From NCBI GenBank assembly GCA_003220595.1, contig QHSZ01000009.1:1-37360 (forward strand): a DNA stretch of 37,360 bases, read 5' to 3'. The notes beneath the pieces were generated by a model, which was given only the letters and a program-made list of their open reading frames with translations, was not told where the DNA came from and made no database searches. The number at the start of each line of letters is the position of its first letter. Position 1 is the stretch's first letter. Positions 24,406 to 31,433 of this stretch are shown one piece after another. Source of the DNA: Candidatus Rokuibacteriota bacterium (GTDB lineage Bacteria; Methylomirabilota; Methylomirabilia; Rokubacteriales; CSP1-6). The translations under genes were made by a program, and so were the position numbers.

Positions 24406-24693
24406 CTACCGGTCGTTCTCTTCCTCGTCCTTGTCGTCCGAAGCCTCCTCCTCGACAACGTCGGGCTTGTCCTCGTCCGCGTCGAGATCATCGAGTTCGT
24501 CGTCCTCGTCGAGGTCGTCCTCCACGTCGTCGTCATCGTCGTCGTCCTCGAAGTCGTCATCGTCGTCGAAGTCGTCGTCGTCGTCGGGCTCGTCGTTCTC
24601 TTCCTCTTCCTCTTTAGGATCATCGGCAGGATCATCGGGAAGATTACGGCGCAGCTTGCCGCCGTCGCGCCACGGCTGTGTCCGAAACTGCAT
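24406..24693 (-). CDS. Small extremely acidic protein of unknown function
   Basis: A 95-aa protein with a basic start (MQFRTQPWRDGGKLRRNL) and, from about residue 20, an almost unbroken Asp/Glu tail containing Phe and Val spacers (DDDDDFDDDDDFEDDDDDDD). No domain recognised. Reality is supported by GGAGGA 7 bases before the ATG and by a good upstream promoter (TATAAT). A GTG at 24717 would add 8 residues, but lacks a ribosome site. The tail might bind cations, mimic DNA, or act as a disordered chaperone-like tail; none is shown. Likely cotranscribed with the PuuD-like gene. Confidence 0.65.
   Translation of the reverse strand: MQFRTQPWRDGGKLRRNLPDDPADDPKEEEEENDEPDDDDDFDDDDDFEDDDDDDDVEDDLDEDDELDDLDADEDKPDVVEEEASDDKDEEENDR
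24525..24596. repeat. GTC/GAC trinucleotide low-complexity tract
   Basis: Nearly continuous GTC triplets on the plus strand, encoding the Asp-rich tail of the acidic protein on the minus strand, with occasional interruptions by TTC/GAA and CTC. Such tracts can change length by replication slippage in steps of one codon. Confidence 0.7.
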
Positions 24694-24767
24694 TGCGGAT
24701 TCCTCCAACGTCTTCACCCAGCTTGACTTAAGTAGCTGGAATCGCTACCGTTGGCATGCCCGGGCGG

Positions 24768-24796
24768 ATTATAGCAAACATCCTTCACGCGCCAAC
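24768..24796 (-). promoter_or_regulatory. Promoter of the acidic-protein/PuuD operon (TTGGCG-N16/17-TATAAT)
   Basis: On the minus strand a perfect -10 TATAAT (24773-24768) lies 16 bases from TTGGCG (17 from the overlapping GTTGGC). Transcription near 24761 would give a leader of about 68 bases to the ATG at 24693. It lies upstream of, and reads away from, the tRNA gene. Confidence 0.55.
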
Positions 24797-24803
24797 CTGA
24801 TTC

Positions 24804-24878
24804 GGCGGTGTAGCTCAGCGGCAGAGCAGGGGTCTCATAAGCCCCGTGTCGGAGGTTCAATTCCTCCCACCGCCACCA
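24804..24878 (+). tRNA. tRNA with CAT anticodon (tRNA-Met elongator, or tRNA-Ile2)
   Basis: A 75-base cloverleaf with encoded CCA. Acceptor GGCGGTG pairs with CACCGCC; D stem GCTC/GAGC; anticodon stem GGGGT/GCCCC with one T-G pair around CTCATAA, anticodon CAT at 24836-24838; T stem GGAGG/CCTCC with loop TTCAATT. The first acceptor pair G-C excludes an initiator-type C-A mismatch. Sequence resembles elongator tRNA-Met, but CAT anticodons are shared by tRNA-Ile2, whose C34 is modified by TilS (encoded at 30025). Confidence 0.93.
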
Positions 24879-24884
24879 CCTCCT

Positions 24885-24906
24885 TCGCGCGGCCCGCGCC
24901 GCGCGA
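24885..24906 (+). terminator. Hairpin after the tRNA gene
   Basis: TCGCGCGGC and GCCGCGCGA, a perfect 9-bp stem around CCGC, begins 7 bases after the tRNA CCA end. No T-tract. It could stop the tRNA transcript or mark its 3' processing. Confidence 0.4.
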
Positions 24907-24941
24907 GGTCCTTCGCGTCGCCCAGGCGCGCCGCGCACGCG

Positions 24942-24950
24942 TGCTACACT
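24942..24950 (+). promoter_or_regulatory. Extended -10 (TGCTACACT) before the enoyl-CoA hydratase gene
   Basis: TGC-TACACT with a short AT run after it; the mRNA would start near 24957, leaving room for the GAGGTGAGA ribosome site before the ATG at 24980. No clear -35. Confidence 0.5.
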
Positions 24951-24979
24951 TTTGAGACCGCCAGCACTGAGGTGAGAAG

Positions 24980-25762
24980 ATGAGCGACATCCTGGTCGAG
25001 CCCGCGGGCCCGATCGCGACGGTCGTCTTCAACCGGCCCCAGCTGCGTAACGCGATCAGCCTCGCGATGTGGACCGAGATCGCGCGCGCGACCGAGGGGC
25101 TCGCGAAGGACGACTCTGTCCGCGCGATCGTCTACCGCGGCGCGGGGCGCGACGCGTTCGCCTCCGGCGCCGACATCTCCGAATTCAAGGAGCACCGCAA
25201 GGACACCGCGACCGCGCTCCGCTACAACGAGCAGACCGGCGCGGCCTACCGGGCCATCCGCGACTGCCCGAAGCCGACGGTCGCGATGATCTTCGGCTTC
25301 TGCATGGGCGGCGCGATGGCGGTCGCGATGGCGTGCGACCTGCGCTTCGCCGCCGAGGGCTCGAAGTTCGGCATCCCCGCCGCGAAGCTCAACATCATCT
25401 ACCCCCCCGAGTCGGTCGGCCAGCTCGTGGACCTCGTCGGCCCCGCGTACGCGAAGGACATCCTCTTCTCGGCGCGCGCGGTGGGCGACCGCGAGGCGCT
25501 CGCGATGGGTCTCATCCAACGCCTGCTGCCGACGGACGAGCTCGAGCCGTACACCGCCGAGTACCTGCGCCAGGTCGGGGAGAACGCGCCCCTGTCCGTC
25601 CGCGGCTCCAAGCACACGATCCAGTACTACCTCCAGGGCATGACCGACGAGCGCCGGAGCCGGCTCCGGGAGCTGACGCTCGAGGCCTTCGAGAGCGAGG
25701 ACTACAAGGAAGGCACGCGGGCGTTCCTCGAGAAGCGCGCGCCCAAGTTCCAGGGGCGCTAG
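24980..25762 (+). CDS. Enoyl-CoA hydratase/isomerase family protein
   Basis: A 260-aa crotonase-fold enzyme. N-terminus IATVVFNRPQLRNAIS, oxyanion-hole region ASGADISEFKEH, and second oxyanion motif IFGFCMGGAMAVAMACDLRFAAE are typical. At the usual catalytic Glu position the sequence reads KFGIPAAKLNIIYPPES, without a Glu in the expected place, so the reaction may differ from simple hydration. Likely acts on acyl-CoA esters in the cytoplasm. ATG preceded by GAGGTGAGA. It is first in a co-directional run ending with the SDR at 28951, though the gap to the next gene is only 10 bases and functional links are unclear. Confidence 0.92.
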   Translation: MSDILVEPAGPIATVVFNRPQLRNAISLAMWTEIARATEGLAKDDSVRAIVYRGAGRDAFASGADISEFKEHRKDTATALRYNEQTGAAYRAIRDCPKPTVAMIFGFCMGGAMAVAMACDLRFAAEGSKFGIPAAKLNIIYPPESVGQLVDLVGPAYAKDILFSARAVGDREALAMGLIQRLLPTDELEPYTAEYLRQVGENAPLSVRGSKHTIQYYLQGMTDERRSRLRELTLEAFESEDYKEGTRAFLEKRAPKFQGR

Positions 25763-25772
25763 CCTCGGGCTG

Positions 25773-26828
25773 GTGCGCTTCGCGCTGCTCACCTCCACGC
25801 CGCTCTCGCCGACGGAGGGGAGCGGCACCTTCGTCGCGGTCGACGGCCTGGCGCGCGGCCTGGGCGCGCTGGGCCACGCCGTCGCCGTCCGCCCGCTCCG
25901 TCTCCGCACCGGCTTCCACACCCTCGACCGGTATCTCTACAACGCGGGCGCGCGGCTCGTCCCGCCTGCCGGCGACGTCGTCGTCGGCGTGGACCTCGAC
26001 GGCTTCCTCTGGGCGCGCCGGCGGCCGCGGCCGCGCTTCGTCGTGATGCTCAAGGGCGTCATCGCCGACGAGGCGAGGAACGAGCGCGGGCTCGTCCGGG
26101 CGCTCCTTCTGGCCCAGGCGCGCTGGGAGCGGCTCAACACCGAGCGCGCGGACCGCGTGGTCGTGCCGAGCCGCTACTCGGCGTCGGTCGCCGCGGACGC
26201 CTATGCGATTCCGCCGGGGAAGATCGCCGTCGTGCCCGAGCCGCTCGACCTCGCCGAGTGGCGCCGGCGGTTCGCGGCCGCCGGGCGGCGCCCGCCGGGC
26301 CGGCCGACGGTACTCTCGGTCGCACGGATGTACCCGCGCAAGCGCCTCGGGGATCTCCTGCAGGCCGCCGCGATCCTCCGCGCGCGAATCCCCGGCGTCC
26401 AGATCCGCATCGTAGGAGACGGGCCGGAGTCTCGGCACCTCCGGGCGCTCCACGCCCAGCTCGGCCTTGGCGACGCGGCGGTCCTGCTTGGCCAGGTCTC
26501 CCGGGCGCAACTCGCCGTAGAATACGTGAGTGCCCGGTGCTTCTGCCTCCCGACGGTCCAGGAGGGGTTCGGGCTGGTGTTCGCGGAGGCGATGGCGGCG
26601 GGGCTGCCCGTGGTAGCCTGCCGTGTAGCGGCCGTGCCCGAGGTCGTCGAGGACCGGCGGACCGGTTTCCTGGTGAACCCGAGGAGCCCGGACGAGCTCG
26701 CGATGGCGATGGAGACGCTGCTGATGAACGAGGGGCTGGCGAAGGATTTCGGGGCGGCCGGCGCGCGGCGCGTCGAGGCGTTCGACCTCGTGCCCGTGGC
26801 GCGGCGGTTTCTCGAGGCGCTGCCGTGA
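25773..26828 (+). CDS. Glycosyltransferase family 4 (GT-B fold)
   Basis: A 351-aa GT4-type sugar transferase. N-terminal acceptor domain starts VRFALLTSTPLSPTEGSGTF; the nucleotide-sugar domain has VLSVARMYPRKRLGDLLQAA, IRIVGDGPESRHLRAL, and the E-x7-E motif in EGFGLVFAEAMAAGLPVVA. GTG start at 25773, 10 bases after the hydratase stop; its TGA overlaps the next GTG. A GT4 enzyme next to pterin genes could glycosylate a pterin, as pteridine glycosyltransferases do in some bacteria, or act on lipids or polysaccharide; this is only an inference. Confidence 0.9.
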   Translation: MRFALLTSTPLSPTEGSGTFVAVDGLARGLGALGHAVAVRPLRLRTGFHTLDRYLYNAGARLVPPAGDVVVGVDLDGFLWARRRPRPRFVVMLKGVIADEARNERGLVRALLLAQARWERLNTERADRVVVPSRYSASVAADAYAIPPGKIAVVPEPLDLAEWRRRFAAAGRRPPGRPTVLSVARMYPRKRLGDLLQAAAILRARIPGVQIRIVGDGPESRHLRALHAQLGLGDAAVLLGQVSRAQLAVEYVSARCFCLPTVQEGFGLVFAEAMAAGLPVVACRVAAVPEVVEDRRTGFLVNPRSPDELAMAMETLLMNEGLAKDFGAAGARRVEAFDLVPVARRFLEALP

Positions 26829-27268
26829 GCGCCTTTGCCTACAGCACGCGCCGCTTCGCCTTCTCGGCCGCGCACCGCTACTGGGTGGAGGCGTGGCCGG
26901 CCGCCGAGAACGAGCGCGTCTTCGGCCGGCTCACGGTCCCGCACGGCCACAACTACACGCTCGACGTGACGATCCGCGGGCCGATCGACGCGCAAACGGG
27001 CATGGTGATCGACCTCGGCGAGCTGAAGCGCGTCGTCGGCGAGACCGTGGTCGACCGCTTCGATCACGCGGATCTCGCCGCCGACCCGCTCTTTCGCGGG
27101 AAGGTGGCGACGACCGAGAACATCGCGCTCGCGGTCTGGGAGCTCCTGGCGCCAAAGCTCGGCGCCGACCGGCTCTGGCAGGTGCGCGTCTGGGAGGACC
27201 CCACGCTGTACGTGGACGTGCGCGGCGAGGCGAGCTCGAGCGACGCGCCGAGTGGCGACGTCAGATGA
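26825..27268 (+). CDS. PTPS/QueD-fold protein, copy 1, without the catalytic Cys
   Basis: A 147-aa 6-pyruvoyl-tetrahydropterin synthase/6-carboxy-tetrahydropterin synthase family member. The zinc ligands are His17 (FSAAHRY) and His40/His42 (PHGHNY). The usual catalytic Cys (FGKC in PTPS) is Leu36 in FGRLTV. The DH pair (FDHADL), the TTENIA motif and the substrate-binding Glu (VWEDPTLYV) are kept. Start is GTG at 26825, overlapping the glycosyltransferase stop (GTGA); its TGA overlaps the ATG of copy 2. It may be inactive alone or work with copy 2. Confidence 0.9.
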   Translation: MSAFAYSTRRFAFSAAHRYWVEAWPAAENERVFGRLTVPHGHNYTLDVTIRGPIDAQTGMVIDLGELKRVVGETVVDRFDHADLAADPLFRGKVATTENIALAVWELLAPKLGADRLWQVRVWEDPTLYVDVRGEASSSDAPSGDVR

Positions 27269-27669
27269 CGCTCGAGCTGACGCGTGTCTACCACTTCAGC
27301 GCCGCGCACCGGCTCGAGAACGCGGCCCTCTCGCCCGACGCCAACGCGGCGCTCTACGGCATGTGCCATCGTCCCCACGGCCACAACTACTACCTCGAGG
27401 TCACCGTCGCCGGGCGGCCGGATCCCGTGACCGGCATGGCGCTCGATCTCGAGCGGCTCGACGCGACGGTCGGCCGGGCGGTGCTCGACCGCGTGGACCA
27501 CGAGGCGCTCGAGGGCGTGGACGCCCTCCGGGGCGTGATCACGACGGGCGAGGGCCTCGCCCGGGCGTTCTGGCGGATCCTCGAGCCCGCGGTGGGCGAG
27601 GCGCGGCTCCGGCGCGTCAGCGTGGTGGAGACCGCGAAGAACCGGTTCGAGTACCGAGGCGGAGCGTGA
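27265..27669 (+). CDS. PTPS/QueD-fold 6-pyruvoyl-tetrahydropterin or 6-carboxy-tetrahydropterin synthase, copy 2
   Basis: A 134-aa T-fold enzyme that converts 7,8-dihydroneopterin triphosphate, the FolE product, to a 6-substituted tetrahydropterin. Zinc ligands His15 (FSAAHRL), His38 and His40 (PHGHNY); catalytic Cys34 is present (YGMCHR); the DH pair (VDHEAL) and late Glu (VVETAKNRF) are present. The TTEN motif is altered to TTGEG. ATG at 27265 overlaps the copy-1 stop; its TGA shares a base with the folE ATG. No queC/E/F neighbours, so a biopterin-type route fits the context better than queuosine. Confidence 0.92.
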   Translation: MTLELTRVYHFSAAHRLENAALSPDANAALYGMCHRPHGHNYYLEVTVAGRPDPVTGMALDLERLDATVGRAVLDRVDHEALEGVDALRGVITTGEGLARAFWRILEPAVGEARLRRVSVVETAKNRFEYRGGA

Positions 27670-28232
27670 TGCTCGAAAAGCTGATCGCGCAGCTCCTGAA
27701 GGAGCTCGGTGAGGACGCGCAGCGCGAGGGGCTCGAGAAGACGCCCGAGCGCGTGGCGAACGCCCTGCGGTATCTCACCTCGGGCTACGACAAGAACGTG
27801 AAGGAAGTCCTGAACGACGCCATGTTCGTCGAGGACTACGACGAGATGGTGATCGTGAAGGACATCGACTTCTTCAGTCTCTGCGAGCACCATCTTCTAC
27901 CATTCATCGGCAAGTGCCACGTCGCGTACATGCCGAACCGGAAGATCGTCGGGCTTTCAAAGATCCCGCGGCTCGTCGAGATGTTCAGCCGCCGGCTGCA
28001 GGTGCAGGAGCGGCTCACAACCCAGATCGCGCACACGCTGAACGAGGCGCTCCAGCCGCGCGGCGTCGCGGTCGTCGTGGAGGCGATCCACCTCTGCATG
28101 GTCATGCGCGGGGTGGAGAAGCAGAACTCCAAGGCGGTGACGTCCGCGATGCTCGGCGCCTTCCGCGACCGGCCCGAGACGCGCGCGGAGTTCATGGAGC
28201 TGATCAAGTCACGCCGGGGGCTCGAGATTTGA
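27669..28232 (+). CDS. folE: GTP cyclohydrolase I
   Basis: Converts GTP to 7,8-dihydroneopterin triphosphate, the first step of folate and biopterin synthesis; cytoplasmic, 187 aa. Zinc ligands Cys72 and His75 (LCEHHLLPF) and Cys143 (HLCMVMRGV) are present, as are [23 protein letters not shown] and the N-terminal [13 protein letters not shown] at 27669 shares its A with the TGA of the preceding gene (TGATG), so it is translationally coupled to the PTPS gene. Confidence 0.97.
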   Translation: MLEKLIAQLLKELGEDAQREGLEKTPERVANALRYLTSGYDKNVKEVLNDAMFVEDYDEMVIVKDIDFFSLCEHHLLPFIGKCHVAYMPNRKIVGLSKIPRLVEMFSRRLQVQERLTTQIAHTLNEALQPRGVAVVVEAIHLCMVMRGVEKQNSKAVTSAMLGAFRDRPETRAEFMELIKSRRGLEI

Positions 28233-28951
28233 GCCGCGCCCTCGACGGCCAAGTCGCGATCGTCACCGGCGCGGGCCGCGGCATCGGCCGCGCGATCGCG
28301 GAGGCCCTCGCGCGCGAAGGCGCCGCGGTGGTGCTCGCGGCGCGCACACGCCAGCAGCTGGCCGAGGTCGCGGCCGCGGTCAAGTCGGGCGGCGGGCGCG
28401 CGCTCGCCGTGCCGACCGACGTCACGCTGGACGCCGCGGTCGACGCGCTCGTCGAGCAGACCGTGGCCGAGCTCGGCCGCGTGGACCTCCTCGTCACCGC
28501 CGCGGGCGTCGCGTCGTTCGGCCCCGTGGCGGGGAGCAAGCCCGCCGACTGGGACGCGATGCTCGCCGTGAACCTCCGCGCCGTGATGGTCACGTGCCGC
28601 GCCGTGCTCCCGATCATGCTCCACCAGCGCCGGGGGACCATCCTGAACGTCGCCTCCGTCGCGGCCCAGCGCTTCATTCCCGGGTCCGCCGCCTACGCGG
28701 CGACCAAGGCGGGGGTGGTCGTCTGGAGCCGGGTGCTCCGCGAGGAGGTCCGCGCCGAGGGCGTGCGCGTCGGCGTGATCGTGCCCGGCGCCGTGGACAC
28801 GTCGCTCTGGGACACGATCCCAGGCGGGCCCGACCGGAGCCGGATGCTCCGCCCGGAAGAGGTGGCGCGCGCGGCTCTCCTGATGGCCTCGATGCCGGCG
28901 GACGCGTCCCTCGAGGAGATCACCCTTCTGCCCTCGGCTGGAATCCTGTGA
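28229..28951 (+). CDS. Short-chain dehydrogenase/reductase
   Basis: A 240-aa Rossmann-fold NAD(P)H oxidoreductase. Cofactor motif TGAGRGIG (residues 13-20), NAG-equivalent TAAGV, catalytic Ser region LNVASVAAQ and active-site YAATK. The end ([14 protein letters not shown]) fits the classical SDR family. The start is TTG at 28229, overlapping the folE TGA (TTGA), the same junction style as the rest of the operon; no ATG/GTG lies nearby in frame. In this position a sepiapterin-reductase-like step, reducing 6-pyruvoyl-tetrahydropterin side chains, is plausible, but SDR specificity is not readable. Confidence 0.9.
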   Translation: MSRALDGQVAIVTGAGRGIGRAIAEALAREGAAVVLAARTRQQLAEVAAAVKSGGGRALAVPTDVTLDAAVDALVEQTVAELGRVDLLVTAAGVASFGPVAGSKPADWDAMLAVNLRAVMVTCRAVLPIMLHQRRGTILNVASVAAQRFIPGSAAYAATKAGVVVWSRVLREEVRAEGVRVGVIVPGAVDTSLWDTIPGGPDRSRMLRPEEVARAALLMASMPADASLEEITLLPSAGIL

Positions 28952-28957
28952 TAGGAT
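28949..28957 (+). promoter_or_regulatory. Extended -10 (TGATAGGAT) before the Fe-S carrier gene
   Basis: TG-A-TAGGAT overlaps the SDR stop and would start transcription near 28964, giving a leader of about 42 bases with GGGAGGA before the ATG at 29006. No convincing -35. Confidence 0.45.
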
Positions 28958-29005
28958 GAACCCACAGCTCGTTTCCAGAAATGTCAGTCGATTCGGGAGG
29001 ATCGC

Positions 29006-29335
29006 ATGGTCACAGTGACTGAGACGGCCGCGAAGAAGATCTCGGAGCTGAGGCTCGAGGAGGGCAAGCCCGAGTGGGGGCTCCGGGTCCGTGTCGTCGG
29101 CGGCGGGTGCTCCGGCATGTCCTACGAGCTCGGCTGGGAGGACCAGCAGGGCCCGGACGACAACGTCGTCGAAGCGCACCAAGGCATCAAGGTGTACGTC
29201 GACAAGCTCAGCGTGCCGTATCTCGAGGGCAGCGAGATCGACTACGTCGAGAACAACATGATGGGCGCAGGCTTCGCCATCAAGAACCCGAACGTGAAGT
29301 CGAGCTGCGGCTGCGGGCAGTCCCACCGGTTCTAG
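29006..29335 (+). CDS. A-type Fe-S cluster carrier (HesB/IscA/ErpA family)
   Basis: A 109-aa scaffold/carrier that delivers Fe-S clusters to apo-proteins. The three conserved cysteines are Cys35 (GGGCSGMSYEL) and Cys101/Cys103 (SSCGCGQSH). Length and motif spacing match the family. GGGAGGA precedes the ATG. It stands first before the molybdopterin synthase fusion; MoaA needs Fe-S clusters but is not in the window. IscA, ErpA and SufA cannot be separated by eye. Confidence 0.95.
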   Translation: MVTVTETAAKKISELRLEEGKPEWGLRVRVVGGGCSGMSYELGWEDQQGPDDNVVEAHQGIKVYVDKLSVPYLEGSEIDYVENNMMGAGFAIKNPNVKSSCGCGQSHRF

Positions 29336-29350
29336 ACGCTGATCCCCGCC

Positions 29351-30022
29351 GTGCGCGTCCGGGTCCGCTTCTTTGCCCGGTACCGTGAAGCCGCAGGGCG
29401 GGAACGGATCGAGATCGACCTTCCCCCAGGCGGCACCGTCGAAGCGGCATGGTCGGCGGTGGCCGCGCGCCACCCCGAGCTCGCGGCATTCCGGCCGTTC
29501 ACGCTGTTCGCCGTGGGCCACGAGTACGTGAAGCCCGACCACGAGCTCGCCGCCGGCGACGAGCTCTGCCTGTTCCCGCCCGTGAGCGGCGGCGCGCCCG
29601 ACGACGTCTTCCGCGTCGTCGAGGAGCCCCTGTCGCCCGACGCGATCGCCGCAGAGGTGGACCACCCCGGCGCCGGCGGCATCGTGATCTTCTCCGGCAT
29701 CGTGCGGAACGAGACGGGCGGCCGGCCCGTGAAGTTCCTGGAGTACGAGGCCCACGCGCCGATGGCCGCGGCGAAGATGCGCGAGATCGGCGACGCGATC
29801 CGTGCGCGCTGGCCCTCCGTCAAGCGCGTGGCGATGCTCCACCGCGTCGGGAGGCTCGAGATCGGCGAGGCGAGCGTGCTGATCGCGGTGTCGGCGGCGC
29901 ACCGCCAGGAAGCGTTCGAGGCGTGCAAGTACGCGATCGACACGCTCAAGCGGACGGTGCCGGTCTGGAAGAAGGAGCACTTCGAGGACGGCGAGGTCTG
30001 GGTGGGGCGGGAGGGCGGGTAG
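29351..30022 (+). CDS. MoaD-MoaE fusion, molybdopterin synthase
   Basis: A 223-aa fusion of both subunits of molybdopterin synthase, which adds two sulfurs to cyclic pyranopterin monophosphate. Residues 1-81 are MoaD, a ubiquitin-like fold starting VRVRFFARYREAAG and ending PPVSGG; Gly81 would be the thiocarboxylated end. Residues from about 88 are MoaE, with GGIVIFSGIVRNETGG, LEYEAHAPMA, RVGRLEIGEASVLIAVSAAHR and the active-site lysines in PVWKKEHFEDGEVW. The Gly-Gly is internal, so sulfur transfer requires cleavage after it. GTG at 29351; a GTG-started tilS follows 2 bases after the stop. Confidence 0.94.
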   Translation: MRVRVRFFARYREAAGRERIEIDLPPGGTVEAAWSAVAARHPELAAFRPFTLFAVGHEYVKPDHELAAGDELCLFPPVSGGAPDDVFRVVEEPLSPDAIAAEVDHPGAGGIVIFSGIVRNETGGRPVKFLEYEAHAPMAAAKMREIGDAIRARWPSVKRVAMLHRVGRLEIGEASVLIAVSAAHRQEAFEACKYAIDTLKRTVPVWKKEHFEDGEVWVGREGG

Positions 30023-30024
30023 GG

Positions 30025-31398
30025 GTGGCCCTCCTCGGCGCGGTCGAGCGCACCCTTCGCCGCCACGTGATGCTCGCTGGCGGCGAAACCGTCTTGGTCG
30101 CCGTCTCCGGCGGCGCCGACTCCGTCGCGCTCCTGCACCTGCTCCGGACGCTCGCGCCCGCGTGGCGTCTCGCGCTCCACGTCCTGCACGTGGACCACCA
30201 GCTTCGGCCCGACTCGGCGGCTGACGCCCGGTTCGTCCGGGACCTCGGCGCGCGGCTCGGCGTCCCGGTGGAGGTCGCGACGGTCGAGGTTGCGACGCGC
30301 GGCTCGCTCGAGGCCGCGGCGCGGCAGGCCCGGTACGCGGCGCTCGACGCCTGCGCCGACAGGATCGGCGCCGACCGCATCGCCGTGGGCCACACCGCCG
30401 ACGACCAGGCGGAGACCGTCCTGATGCGGCTCATCGAGGGCACGGGCGCGCGCGGGCTCGCCGGGATCCCGCCGGTGCGCGGCCGCGTGATCCGGCCGCT
30501 CCTCGAGTGCGGCCGCGCGGCGCTCGTCGAGGAGCTGGGCCGCGCGGGGCTTCCGTGGGTCGAGGATGAGACCAACCGCGATCCGAAGTTCCTCCGGAAC
30601 CGGATCCGCCACGAGCTGCTCCCGCTGCTCGCCGGGTCGTACAGCCCCGGGATCGCCGGTGCGCTCGCGCGCGCCGCGGCGCGCGTGCGGGAGGCGGTGG
30701 AGGCGCTCGAGCGCGTCGCCGCCCGCGAGCTCGAGCGGCTCTCCGTGGTCGGGGACGGCGCGGTCACCCTTCCCCTCGGCGAGCTGCGCGCGCTGCCACG
30801 GCAGGTGGCCGCCGAGGTTCTGCGCCAGGCCGCGGGCCGCCTCGGAAGCAAGGCGCCGCTGCGCGCGTGGGCCCACCGCGGGCTCCGCCGCGTCCTCGTC
30901 GAGCCCGCGCCGCGTCGTCCGTTCCGCCTGGGGGGCGTGACGCTCGAGGTGAGCGGGCCGCGCCTGCGGCTCGCGCTCGCGGCGCTCCCCGGGCTGGTCT
31001 CGCGCGACCTCGCCGTGCCCGGGCGCGTCGAGCTGCACGAGATCGGCCGTGCCCTCGAGGCGACGCTCACCGAGGGCGCGCGCTACGCGATCCCGCACGA
31101 GGCCGAGCGCGTCGCGTTCGACGCGGACCAGCTCCCGCGCACCCTCACGATCCGCCCGCGGAGGCCTGGCGACCGCCTCGAGCCCTTCGGCGGATGCTCG
31201 CGCAAGGTCAAGGATCTCCTGATCGACGCCAAGGTGCCGCGCTGGGAGCGCGGGCGCGTGCCCGTGGTCGAGGCGGCCGGCAAGATCCTCTGGCTGGGGG
31301 GCGTCCGGCGCGGCGCCGCCGCGCCGGTGACCGCGCGCACGCGCCGCGTGCTCGAGCTCGCGCTCTCGCCGCTGGCGGAGCCGCGCGCCGCCCGGTAG
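30025..31398 (+). CDS. tilS: tRNA(Ile)-lysidine synthetase TilS
   Basis: Converts C34 of the CAU-anticodon tRNA-Ile2 to lysidine so that it reads AUA; ATP-dependent, 457 aa. PP-loop motif SGGADS (residues 28-33), LHVLHVDHQLRPDSAADA, RYAALDACAD, GHTADDQAETVLMRLIEGTG and NRDPKFLRNRIRHELLP are classical TilS. The C-terminal domain has RPRRPGDRLEPFGG...KVKDLLIDAKVP. GTG at 30025 is chosen, 2 bases after the moaDE stop; longer upstream frames lie inside moaDE. The TAG stop overlaps a -10-like TAGAAT for htrA. Confidence 0.96.
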   Translation: MALLGAVERTLRRHVMLAGGETVLVAVSGGADSVALLHLLRTLAPAWRLALHVLHVDHQLRPDSAADARFVRDLGARLGVPVEVATVEVATRGSLEAAARQARYAALDACADRIGADRIAVGHTADDQAETVLMRLIEGTGARGLAGIPPVRGRVIRPLLECGRAALVEELGRAGLPWVEDETNRDPKFLRNRIRHELLPLLAGSYSPGIAGALARAAARVREAVEALERVAARELERLSVVGDGAVTLPLGELRALPRQVAAEVLRQAAGRLGSKAPLRAWAHRGLRRVLVEPAPRRPFRLGGVTLEVSGPRLRLALAALPGLVSRDLAVPGRVELHEIGRALEATLTEGARYAIPHEAERVAFDADQLPRTLTIRPRRPGDRLEPFGGCSRKVKDLLIDAKVPRWERGRVPVVEAAGKILWLGGVRRGAAAPVTARTRRVLELALSPLAEPRAAR

Positions 31399-31401
31399 AA
31401 T
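31396..31401 (+). promoter_or_regulatory. -10-like TAGAAT before htrA
   Basis: TAGAAT overlaps the tilS stop; a weak CTGGCG lies 18 bases upstream as -35. The leader would be about 27 bases, with AGAGGGA before the ATG at 31434. Confidence 0.4.
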
Positions 31402-31433
31402 CGGGGCCTCAGCGCTCCAGAGGGACAATCCAC

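Noticed and set aside
24804-24906. tRNA gene as an integration (att) site
   Set aside because: No integrase, no repeated tRNA 3' end and no mobile genes nearby.
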